Virus record (IMG/VR): IMGVR_UViG_3300025086_000135 | Coordinates: 1-31,079 of that record | From: a virus | Reading direction: 5' to 3' (one strand) | Length of the DNA: 31,079 bases | Shown here: positions 17,642 to 23,916 of the stretch, piece by piece | How the letters are laid out: the number at the start of each line of letters is the position of its first letter | How positions within the stretch are numbered: position 1 is the first letter of the stretch | Position numbers and translations under genes: made by a program | Notes under the pieces: model-generated | Told to the model about the DNA's origin: nothing | The model's database searches: none | Seen by the model: the letters and a program-made list of their open reading frames with translations, nothing else

Positions 17642-17649
17642 TATATTTG
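17642..17649 (+). promoter_or_regulatory. Possible host-type -7 box TATATTTG
   Basis: Exact match to the Bacteroidota TAnnTTTG box, 24 bases before the ATG at 17674, in the short gap after the preceding gene. No TTTG or TTG at the expected -33 distance, so only weakly supported. Confidence 0.35.
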
Positions 17650-17673
17650 TTATATAAACTTAAACTTAATAAA

Positions 17674-17910
17674 ATGTCAAAAATTACTAAAGAAGAATTA
17701 GAATCGTTAAAAGAATCAGAGAAGAAGTTTGCTGCTATAAAACACGACTTGGGTACTTTAGAGGTACAGAAGCACGGCTTATTACACGCCTTTGCACAAT
17801 TGCAAGAAGAAAGTAATAAAGAGAAAAAAGAATTAGAGGATAAATATGGTAAAATAAACATCAATTTAGAAGATGGTTCTTACGAAGAAATAAAAGAAGA
17901 AAAAGAATAA
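17674..17910 (+). CDS. Small coiled-coil protein, unknown function
   Basis: 78 residues from the ATG at 17674 (AAA-ATG context). An ATG nine codons earlier lies on the possible promoter box and is less likely. The protein is one long charged helix: KITKEELESLKESEKKF, then IKHDLGTLEVQKHGLLHAF and LQEESNKEKKELEDKYGK, ending in an acidic tail with INLEDGSYEE. Proteins of this kind are frequent next to lysis genes in flavobacterial phages. No enzymatic motif. Confidence 0.65.
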   Translation: MSKITKEELESLKESEKKFAAIKHDLGTLEVQKHGLLHAFAQLQEESNKEKKELEDKYGKININLEDGSYEEIKEEKE

Positions 17911-17914
17911 TATT

Positions 17915-18055
17915 ATGGATTTTGCAGATATGAAGATTTATACTTTAAACTCAATGGCTTTTCTAGTTACTATGACTGAAGTAGAAACTTGGTTAAAGAT
18001 AATTCTTCTAGTCTGTACTATCATTTATACAGTAATGAAAACTAAGAAGCTATGA
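17915..18055 (+). CDS. Holin-like single-span membrane peptide
   Basis: 46 residues, ATTATG start. One clear membrane segment near residues 26-41 (WLKIILLVCTIIYTVM) followed by the basic end KTKKL, after a moderately hydrophobic N-terminal half. The stop overlaps the amidase ATG (ATGA), so the two are probably translated together. This fits a small holin that lets the amidase reach the cell wall. Another holin candidate lies at 19034. Confidence 0.6.
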   Translation: MDFADMKIYTLNSMAFLVTMTEVETWLKIILLVCTIIYTVMKTKKL

Positions 18056-18468
18056 GAAAAATAAACAAGCTCATAGTACACTGTTCAGCTACACCAGAAC
18101 ATAAAGAGTTTGATGTCGAAGATATTACTGAGTGGCACGTTACTGGAAATGGATGGTCTGATTGTGGTTATCATTATGTAATTACTCTTAGTGGTAAAAT
18201 TCAAGAAGCTAGACCAGAAAGAAAGATAGGTGCTCATTGTAAAGGTCACAATAGAAACTCTATAGGTATATGTTATATAGGAGGTATGGATAGAACTATG
18301 GATAACTGGATTGATACTAGAACAGAAAAACAAAAAGAGTCATTAAAAGAACTATTAAAAGGTTTAAAACAAAAATATCCAGAAGCTACAGTTTATGGAC
18401 ATAACGATTTCACAAATAAAAAAGTTTGTCCTTGTTTTAATGCTAAGGAAGAATATAGAGAGATATAA
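18052..18468 (+). CDS. Endolysin, N-acetylmuramoyl-L-alanine amidase (T7 lysozyme type)
   Basis: 138 residues, close to the size of T7 lysozyme, a single Amidase_2 domain. The zinc ligands are visible: His10 (LIVHCSAT), His117 (VYGHNDF) and Cys126 (KVCPCF). The catalytic Tyr40 (DCGYHYVI) and Lys124 are also in place, as are GAHCKGHNRNSIGICYIGG and the W33-containing N-terminal half. It would cut the amide bond between muramic acid and the stem peptide. No signal peptide, so it depends on a holin. Confidence 0.92.
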   Translation: MRKINKLIVHCSATPEHKEFDVEDITEWHVTGNGWSDCGYHYVITLSGKIQEARPERKIGAHCKGHNRNSIGICYIGGMDRTMDNWIDTRTEKQKESLKELLKGLKQKYPEATVYGHNDFTNKKVCPCFNAKEEYREI

Positions 18469-18471
18469 TCA

Positions 18472-18513
18472 TTAAACATAGTAGGTTTAATTATGCTCTT
18501 AAACATAGTAGGT
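18472..18513 (+). repeat. TTAAACATAGTAGGT repeat, two exact copies after the amidase gene
   Basis: Exact copies at 18472-18486 and 18499-18513, start-to-start 27 bases. The first begins 4 bases after the amidase stop and can fold as ATTAAAC-loop-GTTTAAT. The second ends directly against the ATG at 18514, so it is also the leader of that gene. Confidence 0.85.
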
Positions 18514-18666
18514 ATGAAATATAAGATAGGATTTGGAGAAACATTTTCAACAGGTCCTTTATTAGGCTTTTCGTATTACGAAGCTGAAGATGAATTTGAT
18601 TATCATGAGTTACAAATATATTTAATATTTATACTAATACACATAAAATTTAAACAATGGGAATAG
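18514..18666 (+). CDS. Small protein with hydrophobic C-terminus, unknown function
   Basis: 50 residues (starts MKYKIGFGETFSTGPLLGFS). A Gly-rich N-terminal half is followed by the acidic stretch YYEAEDEFDYHE and a hydrophobic end LQIYLIFILIHIKF that could insert in a membrane. Similar short proteins occur in many flavobacterial phages. The ATG follows directly on a TTAAACATAGTAGGT repeat and the 3' end overlaps the next gene by 10 bases. Confidence 0.6.
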   Translation: MKYKIGFGETFSTGPLLGFSYYEAEDEFDYHELQIYLIFILIHIKFKQWE

Positions 18667-18953
18667 AAAACAAGAAAGTTAATGTAGATATAGATGGAGA
18701 TGGTAAACCAGATTTAAACCTTGATTTAAAGACATTAATTTTAGTTATTGGAGGTATTATAAGTTTAACAATGACTTATTCTACATTAACAAAACAAATA
18801 GAATTAAACAAGCAAGAAATTGAAGTAGCAAAGAAACTTCCTCCTGCACAATCAAATGAAATATTAAAACAAAAAATATTATTTTTAGAACAGCACATTG
18901 AAACAGAAGCAAAAAGATTAGACAAATTAGAAGATAAAATATATAAAAGATGA
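18657..18953 (+). CDS. Membrane-anchored coiled-coil protein with EF-hand-like loop
   Basis: 98 residues. The N-terminus has VDIDGDGKPDLNLDLKTL, a Dx-DGDG-x-D loop like that of calcium-binding EF-hand or dockerin segments. A membrane segment follows at about 26-42 (LILVIGGIISLTMTY), then a charged coiled coil to the end. It lies in the lysis module, so a holin, holin partner or spanin-like role is possible. Metal binding is inferred from the loop only. Confidence 0.6.
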   Translation: MGIENKKVNVDIDGDGKPDLNLDLKTLILVIGGIISLTMTYSTLTKQIELNKQEIEVAKKLPPAQSNEILKQKILFLEQHIETEAKRLDKLEDKIYKR

Positions 18954-19030
18954 ATAAGTTAATTGAGCTATTTTTTATGGTTTTAATCATGTTATTAATT
19001 GGCTCATTTACTATTTTACCATTAAGTTAA
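18950..19030 (+). CDS. Tiny membrane peptide
   Basis: 26 residues (starts MNKLIELFFMVLIMLLIGSF), almost entirely one membrane span. The ATG overlaps the preceding stop (ATGA) and the stop is 3 bases before the next ATG. Gene packing and its place among lysis genes support it; size limits confidence. Confidence 0.5.
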   Translation: MNKLIELFFMVLIMLLIGSFTILPLS

Positions 19031-19033
19031 ATT

Positions 19034-19429
19034 ATGAAGAAAATACTAGCAAAAATATTTGGAGGAGCGGCAGGAGGAGTAGCAGAAAAAATAAGTAACA
19101 TAATAGCTAAACATACTTTTTCTAAAGAAGATAGAGCAAGGTTTGAAAATGAAATGGCTAAAGTGTTCCTTGAAGCTGAAAGTGAAATGCAACAAAATGT
19201 TACTGAAAGGTGGAAAACAGATATGTCAAGTGATAGTTGGTTAAGTAAAAATGTTAGACCTCTTGTATTAATCTTCTTAGTTGTATCTACAGTTCTAATG
19301 GTTTTTATTGATGCAGGGATTATATCCTTTAACGTAAAAGACTCTTGGATTGATTTATTAAAGCTAATTCTTATAACCGTAATAGGTGCTTATTTTGGAG
19401 GAAGGTCTTACGAAAAAATAAAGAAATAA
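19034..19429 (+). CDS. Holin of the 3TM gene-transfer-agent type
   Basis: 131 residues, AATT-ATG start. An amphipathic Gly/Ala N-terminus (IFGGAAGGVAEKI), a charged helix, then SWLSKNVRPLVLIFLVVSTV, a segment with IDAGIISFNVKDSWIDLLK, and LILITVIGAYFGGRSYEKIKK at the end. The WL-KNVRPL ... DSWIDLLK ... GAYFGGRSYEK pattern is characteristic of the GTA_holin_3TM family, which forms lysis-related lesions in the inner membrane. Two strong spans are visible near 75-95 and 108-124; the N-terminal part may be the third. Confidence 0.8.
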   Translation: MKKILAKIFGGAAGGVAEKISNIIAKHTFSKEDRARFENEMAKVFLEAESEMQQNVTERWKTDMSSDSWLSKNVRPLVLIFLVVSTVLMVFIDAGIISFNVKDSWIDLLKLILITVIGAYFGGRSYEKIKK

Positions 19430-19437
19430 TTAACCCG

Positions 19438-19510
19438 TATACAAATAACTTAACTTACTTCAAATGATTCAGGCTACGTTTGGGACTTCGCCTGAACATA
19501 TATTTGTATA
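19438..19510. other. Nested inverted repeat in non-coding gap
   Basis: Outer arms TATACAAATA (19438-19447) and TATTTGTATA (19501-19510) pair over 10 bp. An inner stem TTCAGGC (19468-19474) and GCCTGAA (19490-19496) pairs over 7 bp with a 15-base loop. A TATATTTG box (19499-19506) overlaps the right arm. No T-tract follows, so it is not a typical terminator. Could be an RNA structure, operator or recombination site. Confidence 0.6.
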
Positions 19511-19570
19511 TTAAAAATCAAAGTTACAAAAAATAATTGATAAAGTCAAGTAAAATAAAATATTTATTTT

Positions 19571-19602
19571 CTTGCGATTGTGTTAAATAATAATTATATT
19601 GC
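19571..19602 (+). promoter_or_regulatory. Host-type promoter before M15-like gene
   Basis: CTTG at 19571-19574, a 20-base spacer, then TATATTGC at 19595-19602, 8 bases before the ATG at 19610. Spacing fits the Bacteroidota TTTG-N19-21-TAnnTTTG promoter, with the second box off by two bases. Confidence 0.45.
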
Positions 19603-19609
19603 ATTGATT

Positions 19610-19990
19610 ATGGAAATAAACAACTGTGAAGGATTATCATTTTTAACTTGGGATATGTTTGATAGTCCCGACCTTCCTAATTCTGGTTATAAGTTTATGG
19701 AGAGAGAACCAGTTATTTTATTAGATAATATAATTAAGAGATATAGAATTATTATAAAAGTAGTTTTAGGATATGTAAGCAAACCTTATGCAGATAAATT
19801 AAGATTAGTAAGAAGCAATTCTCATAGAGTTGGTAAAGCTGTTAAAATTAGATGTGTGGGTACTAAAAAAAGATTAACCCTTGTTAGAGGTTTAGTTCAA
19901 CAAGGAGTACATAGAATAGGTGTTAGTAACGATTATGTGTATTTTGATACTGATGACCTTAAAGAGAGAGCTTTCTACATTTGGAATTAA
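19610..19990 (+). CDS. M15A peptidase-like protein with degenerate active site
   Basis: 126 residues from the ATG at 19610. The layout follows the M15A D-Ala-D-Ala carboxypeptidase-like family: an acidic FDSPDLPNSGYKFM motif near 17-30, a helix VILLDNIIKRYR, a GYVSKPYADK segment in place of GYRSP, then SHRVGKAV and RIGVSNDYVYFDTDD. The zinc ligands are altered: the family's S-x-H-x-x-G-x-A-x-D has His72 but Lys79 instead of Asp, and the later H-x-D reads Tyr111-Phe-Asp113. The protein is therefore probably not a working zinc peptidase. It may bind peptidoglycan or serve structurally. Confidence 0.65.
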   Translation: MEINNCEGLSFLTWDMFDSPDLPNSGYKFMEREPVILLDNIIKRYRIIIKVVLGYVSKPYADKLRLVRSNSHRVGKAVKIRCVGTKKRLTLVRGLVQQGVHRIGVSNDYVYFDTDDLKERAFYIWN

Positions 19991-20026
19991 TGTAGAATGT
20001 TTGTTTTGTTTAAATGTGTTGTGTGG

Positions 20027-20058
20027 AAAGGAGTGGTTAAATAAGCCACTCCTTTTTT
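20027..20058 (+). terminator. Intrinsic terminator at end of late/lysis region
   Basis: Perfect 10-bp stem AAAGGAGTGG (20027-20036) and CCACTCCTTT (20046-20055), 9-base loop, then further T bases. It separates the M15-like gene from the replication region and lies directly before a promoter. Confidence 0.88.
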
Positions 20059-20078
20059 GTTAAAGTAATGTTAAAGGT

Positions 20079-20110
20079 CTTGTTTGCATTATTTACTCAC
20101 CATATATTTG
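20079..20110 (+). promoter_or_regulatory. Host-type promoter of the replication region
   Basis: CTTG at 20079-20082, 20-base spacer, TATATTTG at 20103-20110, an exact TAnnTTTG box. The first ATG (20126) follows 15 bases later. Follows a strong terminator, so it probably starts the early/middle transcript. Confidence 0.65.
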
Positions 20111-20125
20111 TGTAAAATTAAAACA

Positions 20126-20311
20126 ATGAAAGATTTATTAGAATTTCAAAGAGTAAGAATAGAATTTTTAGTTAATAAGTTAAAAGAATCCAAAGAAAGA
20201 ACAATAGAACTAGAAGATTATATTATGGATTTATGCGACAAAGATTGTCCTGATGAATATAAAAACGTAGTTAAATCTGAATTATATAAACACTATAATG
20301 ATAGTAAATAA
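20126..20311 (+). CDS. Small helical protein, unknown function
   Basis: 61 residues from the ATG at 20126 (AACA-ATG). An upstream ATG at 20084 lies in the promoter and is rejected. The protein is a charged helix, FQRVRIEFLVNKLKESKER, then an acidic part with two cysteines (DLCDKDC). First gene of the replication transcript. Overlaps the next gene by 14 bases. No family recognised. Confidence 0.65.
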   Translation: MKDLLEFQRVRIEFLVNKLKESKERTIELEDYIMDLCDKDCPDEYKNVVKSELYKHYNDSK

Positions 20312-20564
20312 CCCAACCAAAACAGAAATAAATTATTACGATAAGTTTTGTCTATTGTCAGACACTATTCTTAAATTAAGAGAAGGCAGAATAAATGAAA
20401 GACATATAGACACGATTATCAGTCAATTAAACGATATGGCTTTTTATGTAAATGAATTACAGTTAGAAGTTATGCAAAAATCCCTAGAATTAAATTTTTA
20501 TAAACAAGCAATAGAAGACCTTACTACTGGGGTTGGTACACATAAATTTGTAGATATCAAATAA
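20298..20564 (+). CDS. Small helical protein, unknown function
   Basis: 88 residues, overlapping the previous gene. Starts MIVNNPTKTEINYYDKFCLL, then helical segments (HIDTIISQLNDMAFYVNELQ, EVMQKSLELNFYKQAIEDL). No known motif. Its end contains the -33 box of a promoter for the following annealase gene. Confidence 0.6.
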   Translation: MIVNNPTKTEINYYDKFCLLSDTILKLREGRINERHIDTIISQLNDMAFYVNELQLEVMQKSLELNFYKQAIEDLTTGVGTHKFVDIK

Positions 20565-20578
20565 AGGTTGTATATTGT
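20547..20578 (+). promoter_or_regulatory. Possible host-type promoter of the annealase gene
   Basis: TTTG at 20547-20550, exactly 20 bases, then TATATTGT at 20571-20578. The second box has two mismatches to TAnnTTTG. The annealase ATG is 15 bases further on, similar to the spacing at 20110-20126. Confidence 0.45.
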
Positions 20579-20593
20579 TAAAAACAAAACAAA

Positions 20594-21151
20594 ATGAAAC
20601 AAATGAATTTTGAACAAAAGGTAATTTCAATTCAGACAGAATTAAAAGCACCTAAAAACCAATACAATAGTTTTGGTAAGTACAGATACAGAAACCAAGA
20701 AGACATCTTGGAAGCTGTTAAACCTCTTTTAAGTAAACATGAGTTATCAATAACTTTAACCGACACTATAAAAGAGACTAACTCAGGAATATGCTATGTA
20801 GAGGCTAGAGCAATATTGCATGGCACTGACGGGAAGATTGAATCAGTTGCACAAGCTGGTATTGATATTAACAAAAAGGGTATGGACATATCCCAGTCAT
20901 TTGGCAGTTCTAGTTCTTATGCTAGAAAGTATGCTTTAAATGGTCTCTTGTTAATTGATGATACTAAAGATGCTGATTCAACTAATACACATGATACTTC
21001 AAACCTTAAATGGTTAAACGAAGGAACTCCAGAGTTTACTAAAGCAATGGCTTATGTTAAAAAAGGAGGTAAAGTTAATGATATAAAAAAGAAATACAAT
21101 GTATCAAAGACAGTAGAGAATAGGCTAACCAAAATTAAAAGTAATGGCTGA
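20594..21151 (+). CDS. erf: ERF-family single-strand annealing protein
   Basis: 185 residues. The N-terminal 130 fit the ERF family: KVISIQTELKAPKNQYNSFG, the YRYRNQEDILEAVKPLL core near residues 30-48, a beta sheet region (YVEARAILHGTDGKIES), and the glycine-serine motif QSFGSSSSYARKYALNGLL at about 100-118 followed by LIDDTKDAD. ERF proteins anneal complementary single strands in phage recombination and genome circularisation. The C-terminal 45 residues look like a small helix-turn-helix (VNDIKKKYNVSKTVENRLTK). An SSB-like protein and a RecE-like nuclease nearby complete the module. Confidence 0.88.
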   Translation: MKQMNFEQKVISIQTELKAPKNQYNSFGKYRYRNQEDILEAVKPLLSKHELSITLTDTIKETNSGICYVEARAILHGTDGKIESVAQAGIDINKKGMDISQSFGSSSSYARKYALNGLLLIDDTKDADSTNTHDTSNLKWLNEGTPEFTKAMAYVKKGGKVNDIKKKYNVSKTVENRLTKIKSNG

Positions 21152-21308
21152 ATACACTTATAAAGAAAAGGACCATCATCCATTTGAGAACCAAATATTC
21201 AATCATTATAGGGAAAAAGCAAAAGCTATAAATGAGGCAATAGAACTTTTGATAGAACATAACTATACAGTTATTGACCTTGAAGGTAGATGGATAAAAA
21301 AAAATTAA
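21144..21308 (+). CDS. Small protein, unknown function
   Basis: 54 residues (starts MAEYTYKEKDHHPFENQIFN), ATG 5 bases inside the annealase gene. A His/acidic N-terminus is followed by one helix (KAKAINEAIELLIEHNYTV) and DLEGRWIKKN. Overlap and location between two DNA-processing genes support expression. No family recognised. Confidence 0.6.
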   Translation: MAEYTYKEKDHHPFENQIFNHYREKAKAINEAIELLIEHNYTVIDLEGRWIKKN

Positions 21309-21337
21309 ATATTAACTTAAATTTAAATAAATAAATT

Positions 21338-21625
21338 ATGGCAGGATTAATCACAATGTCTTTAGATGTAACAAAGTTACCTAAAGAAAAATTCGTTAAA
21401 GGTAAAAAAGGAATTTATTATAATTTCACTATTGCAATTAATGATGAAACTAAATATGGAAACAATGTTTCTATGTTTGACACACAAACTCAAGAAGAAA
21501 GGGATGCGAAAGCACAAAGAACTTATCTTGGTAATGGCAAGGTTGTTTGGAACAATGGAACGATTGTAAATGCAGAGAAAGAACCTCAAGTTGCTGAAGT
21601 TTCGGCAGACGGAGACTTGTTTTAG
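21338..21625 (+). CDS. Single-stranded DNA-binding-like protein
   Basis: 95 residues, AATT-ATG start. Beta segments (LITMSLDVTKLPKEKFVKG, GIYYNFTIAINDETKYGNN), an EERDAKAQRTYLGNGKVVW stretch, and an acidic C-terminal end VSADGDLF. Short OB-fold-like proteins with this N-terminus and a DDLPF/GDLF-type tip serve as phage SSBs; the tip contacts partner proteins. It lies between the annealase and the ATPase. It is too short to be an ordinary bacterial SSB. Confidence 0.65.
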   Translation: MAGLITMSLDVTKLPKEKFVKGKKGIYYNFTIAINDETKYGNNVSMFDTQTQEERDAKAQRTYLGNGKVVWNNGTIVNAEKEPQVAEVSADGDLF

Positions 21626-21630
21626 TTTTG

Positions 21631-21657
21631 AAGGGGGAGATTAATTTCTCCCCTTTT
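21631..21657 (+). terminator. Intrinsic terminator after SSB-like gene
   Basis: AAGGGGGAGA (21631-21640) pairs with TCTCCCCTTT (21647-21656, one G-U pair) around loop TTAATT, followed by T-rich sequence. The hairpin starts 5 bases after the stop codon. Confidence 0.85.
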
Positions 21658-21663
21658 ATTATA

Positions 21664-21678
21664 ACACACACACACACA
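21664..21678. repeat. AC dinucleotide run before ATPase gene
   Basis: Seven AC units plus A, ending 2 bases before the ATG at 21681, so it forms almost the whole leader of the ATPase mRNA. Such a run can change length by slippage. Confidence 0.8.
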
Positions 21679-21680
21679 AA

Positions 21681-22541
21681 ATGAATATAAAAGATTATAC
21701 TAATGAAGAGCAACAATATATGCAATACATTGAAGAAAAAGCATATATTGACCCTAGAAAAGAGGTTAAATATCCTCCAATAGCATTAAGCATGGGAAAT
21801 TTTAAAGCAGGAAACCAAACATATCCAATACCAATAGGTACTTATGGCAACTTTTCTTTCGTATGTGCACCACCAAAAAGCAAGAAAACATTTTTTGTTT
21901 CTTTACTTTCAGCAGTATACCTAAGAGATAAATTAAATAGTCATGCTAAAGGAATGTTAGGACACAGAGACGGCAGATGTTTAGTACACTTTGATACGGA
22001 ACAAGGTAGATTTCATGCTCACAAAGTATTTAGAAGAGTAGTTGATATGACTGGAATGGATAATCAGTGTTATCATACTTTCGGATTAAGAACATTAAAC
22101 AATAAAGACAGATTAAATTTTATAGAATACTTTTTATATAATAAAGTGCAGGATGCAGGACTTATTGTTATTGATGGAATTGCTGATTTAGTTTCTGATG
22201 TAAACAACTTAGATGAATCTAGTATGGTTATACAAAAACTAATGAAATGGACCGAAGAATTAAATTGTCATATAATTACAGTTATACATAGTAATTATGG
22301 TAGTGAAAAGCCAACTGGTCACCTTGGTTCTTTCCTTGAAAAAAAGGCGGAGACAATGATACAATTAGAATTAAACACAGTACACGATGAATTAGTTACT
22401 GTTAAATGTAAAAGAAGTAGAGGTTTTCCTTTTGAGAAGTTTAGTTTTACAATAAACAAAAAAGGACAGCCTGAAATAGTAGATGACTTATATGAAGTTA
22501 TAGAACAAAATAATATAGATGCGACTAAAACTTACGTTTAA
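21681..22541 (+). CDS. RecA/DnaB-like ATPase with atypical P-loop
   Basis: 286 residues. The nucleotide-binding loop is FVCAPPKSKKTFF at residues 60-72, which lacks the glycines of the standard GxxxxGK(S/T) but keeps Lys69 and Thr70. LVHFDTEQGR follows near 101-110. Walker B is AGLIVIDGIADL near 159-170, with a catalytic-type acidic residue, and TVIHSNYGS near 200-208 matches the sensor region of RecA-fold ATPases. HLGSFLEKKAETMIQLE follows. Similar proteins in Bacteroidota phages are annotated as replicative helicases or RepA-like. A replication or recombination ATPase is likely; helicase activity is not shown. Confidence 0.75.
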   Translation: MNIKDYTNEEQQYMQYIEEKAYIDPRKEVKYPPIALSMGNFKAGNQTYPIPIGTYGNFSFVCAPPKSKKTFFVSLLSAVYLRDKLNSHAKGMLGHRDGRCLVHFDTEQGRFHAHKVFRRVVDMTGMDNQCYHTFGLRTLNNKDRLNFIEYFLYNKVQDAGLIVIDGIADLVSDVNNLDESSMVIQKLMKWTEELNCHIITVIHSNYGSEKPTGHLGSFLEKKAETMIQLELNTVHDELVTVKCKRSRGFPFEKFSFTINKKGQPEIVDDLYEVIEQNNIDATKTYV

Positions 22542-22929
22542 TATAAAGCCTGTTCCTCATCAGTCAGTAAGAATTGGTAGGAATAATATTGCTTATAAAC
22601 CTAAGAAAATAGTAAATTATCAAGTAGCTATAAAATCCTTAGCCATACAACAATTACCAAAAGGATTTGAAATGATTCCAGCAGGTACAGAAATAACTAT
22701 AGAGAGACTGACTTATCAATTTGAATACCTTAAAGCAACACCAAAGAAAAGAAGAACAGGTAAAATTCCTAAAACCACAAAACCAGATTTACACGATAAC
22801 TTAAACAAAGCTTTTATAGATGCCCTTGAAGGTATAGTATTTGAACAAGACCAAAACATTGTTAAAATAAATAATCTTGAGAAATACTATGACAAAGAGG
22901 ATTTAATAACATTAATATTAAAATACTAA
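22519..22929 (+). CDS. rusA: RusA-like Holliday junction resolvase
   Basis: 136 residues, overlapping the ATPase gene by 23 bases. The RusA signature is clear: TTKPDLHDNLNKAFIDALEG at about 86-105, supplying Asp90, Asp93 and Asp101, then IVFEQDQNIVKINNLEKYY with Asp111. The N-terminus FNIKPVPHQSVRIGR is typical too. The family cleaves four-way junctions symmetrically, here probably resolving recombination intermediates before packaging. The PDLHDN spacing has one residue more than the E. coli D-L-D form, as is usual in this phage group. Confidence 0.88.
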   Translation: MRLKLTFNIKPVPHQSVRIGRNNIAYKPKKIVNYQVAIKSLAIQQLPKGFEMIPAGTEITIERLTYQFEYLKATPKKRRTGKIPKTTKPDLHDNLNKAFIDALEGIVFEQDQNIVKINNLEKYYDKEDLITLILKY

Positions 22930-22930
22930 T

Positions 22931-23488
22931 ATGCTAGACTTGTTGGCTAAAAATCATTTATTGTGGGTAAAAATGGTTTGTAATATGGGATGTCCTAAAC
23001 ATCTTTGTGAAGATATAGTACAAGAAATGTATTTAAAAATAAACAGACTTGTAAAAGATAAAAGAAAAATAATGTATGGTAATGATGATGTAAATAGATT
23101 TTATGTTTATGTTACACTAAGAAATTTATATACCGATTATCAAAAAGCAAAAAACAAATACACCTTTTTTAATTACTTAGAAACAGATGATGCAGATACC
23201 ATACATACAGCAGAGTATTTATATACTGATTCAGATGCAGATAAAGAAGAAGCTTTTTATAAGATAACAAGTAAGATAGCAAAAGAGATTAATTCTTGGC
23301 ACGTTTACGATGCTAAGTTATGTGATACTTATTATAAGAGTAGTATGTCTTTAAGGCAAATATCAAAAGGCAGTAACATTAGTTTAACAAGCCTATTCAA
23401 TTCAATTAAAAATTATAAGAAAATACTTAGAAATAAATTTATAGAAGATGTAGAGGATTACTTAAACGGAGATTATCATTTACTTTAA
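22931..23488 (+). CDS. ECF-type RNA polymerase sigma factor-like protein
   Basis: 185 residues. A region 2-like part covers residues 5-75: HLLWVKMVCNMGCPKHLCED, IVQEMYLKINRL (the usual AEDIVQE-x-F helix), and FYVYVTLRNLYTDYQKAKNK, comparable to the -10-binding helix. After an acidic linker (ETDDADTIHT) a region 4-like helix-turn-helix appears at 125-165: SLRQISKGSNISLTSLFNSIK. This is the size and layout of ECF sigma factors. It is the best candidate for directing host RNA polymerase to phage-specific late promoters such as the motif at 7141, 9211 and 11330. Confidence 0.7.
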   Translation: MLDLLAKNHLLWVKMVCNMGCPKHLCEDIVQEMYLKINRLVKDKRKIMYGNDDVNRFYVYVTLRNLYTDYQKAKNKYTFFNYLETDDADTIHTAEYLYTDSDADKEEAFYKITSKIAKEINSWHVYDAKLCDTYYKSSMSLRQISKGSNISLTSLFNSIKNYKKILRNKFIEDVEDYLNGDYHLL

Positions 23489-23499
23489 AACATAAAATT

Positions 23500-23916
23500 A
23501 TGAAAGAACCAAAAGACAAAAGAACAAAAGCGTACAAAGAATGGAAAAAGAACTTTGATGCAGAACAAGAAACAAAGTCAAAAGGACTGGGAGATGACAT
23601 TGAAAAGATAACCAAAGCCACAGGAATTAAAAAAGCAGTTGAATGGGCTTTTGGACAAGATTGTGGATGCGATGGTAGAAAAGAAAAATTAAACAGAATA
23701 TTTAGACATAATAAGTTAGAATGTTTAAATGAAGGAGAGTATGATTATCTTACAGGTTTCTTTGCTAAAAACAAAACAGTTGTTAGCCACAAGGATGCTG
23801 TAGAACTTTACAGGGTTTATAATAGAATATTTAATAAAAACAACAAACCCTCTTCTTGTTCTTCTTGTATTAGAACAGTAGTTATGAAACTACAAAAAAT
23901 TGTAGATGCCTACTAA
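23500..23916 (+). CDS. Conserved phage protein with Cys clusters, unknown function
   Basis: 138 residues. Features: a Lys-rich start, SKGLGDDIEKITKATGIKKA near 27-46, DCGCDGRKEKLN near 54-65, a lone Cys in KLECLNEGEYDYL, and SSCSSCIRTVVMKLQK near the end. The five or six cysteines in CxC and CxxC form could bind zinc. Proteins with the same GLGDxIEKITKATGIKKAV ... CGCDxRKEKLN pattern occur in many flavobacterial phages, next to DNA-metabolism genes. Function unknown. It overlaps the nuclease gene by 11 bases. Confidence 0.65.
   Translation: MKEPKDKRTKAYKEWKKNFDAEQETKSKGLGDDIEKITKATGIKKAVEWAFGQDCGCDGRKEKLNRIFRHNKLECLNEGEYDYLTGFFAKNKTVVSHKDAVELYRVYNRIFNKNNKPSSCSSCIRTVVMKLQKIVDAY

Noticed and set aside
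19468-19496. Intrinsic terminator or tRNA
   Set aside because: The stem has no following T-run, and cloverleaf arms or a T-loop motif are absent.
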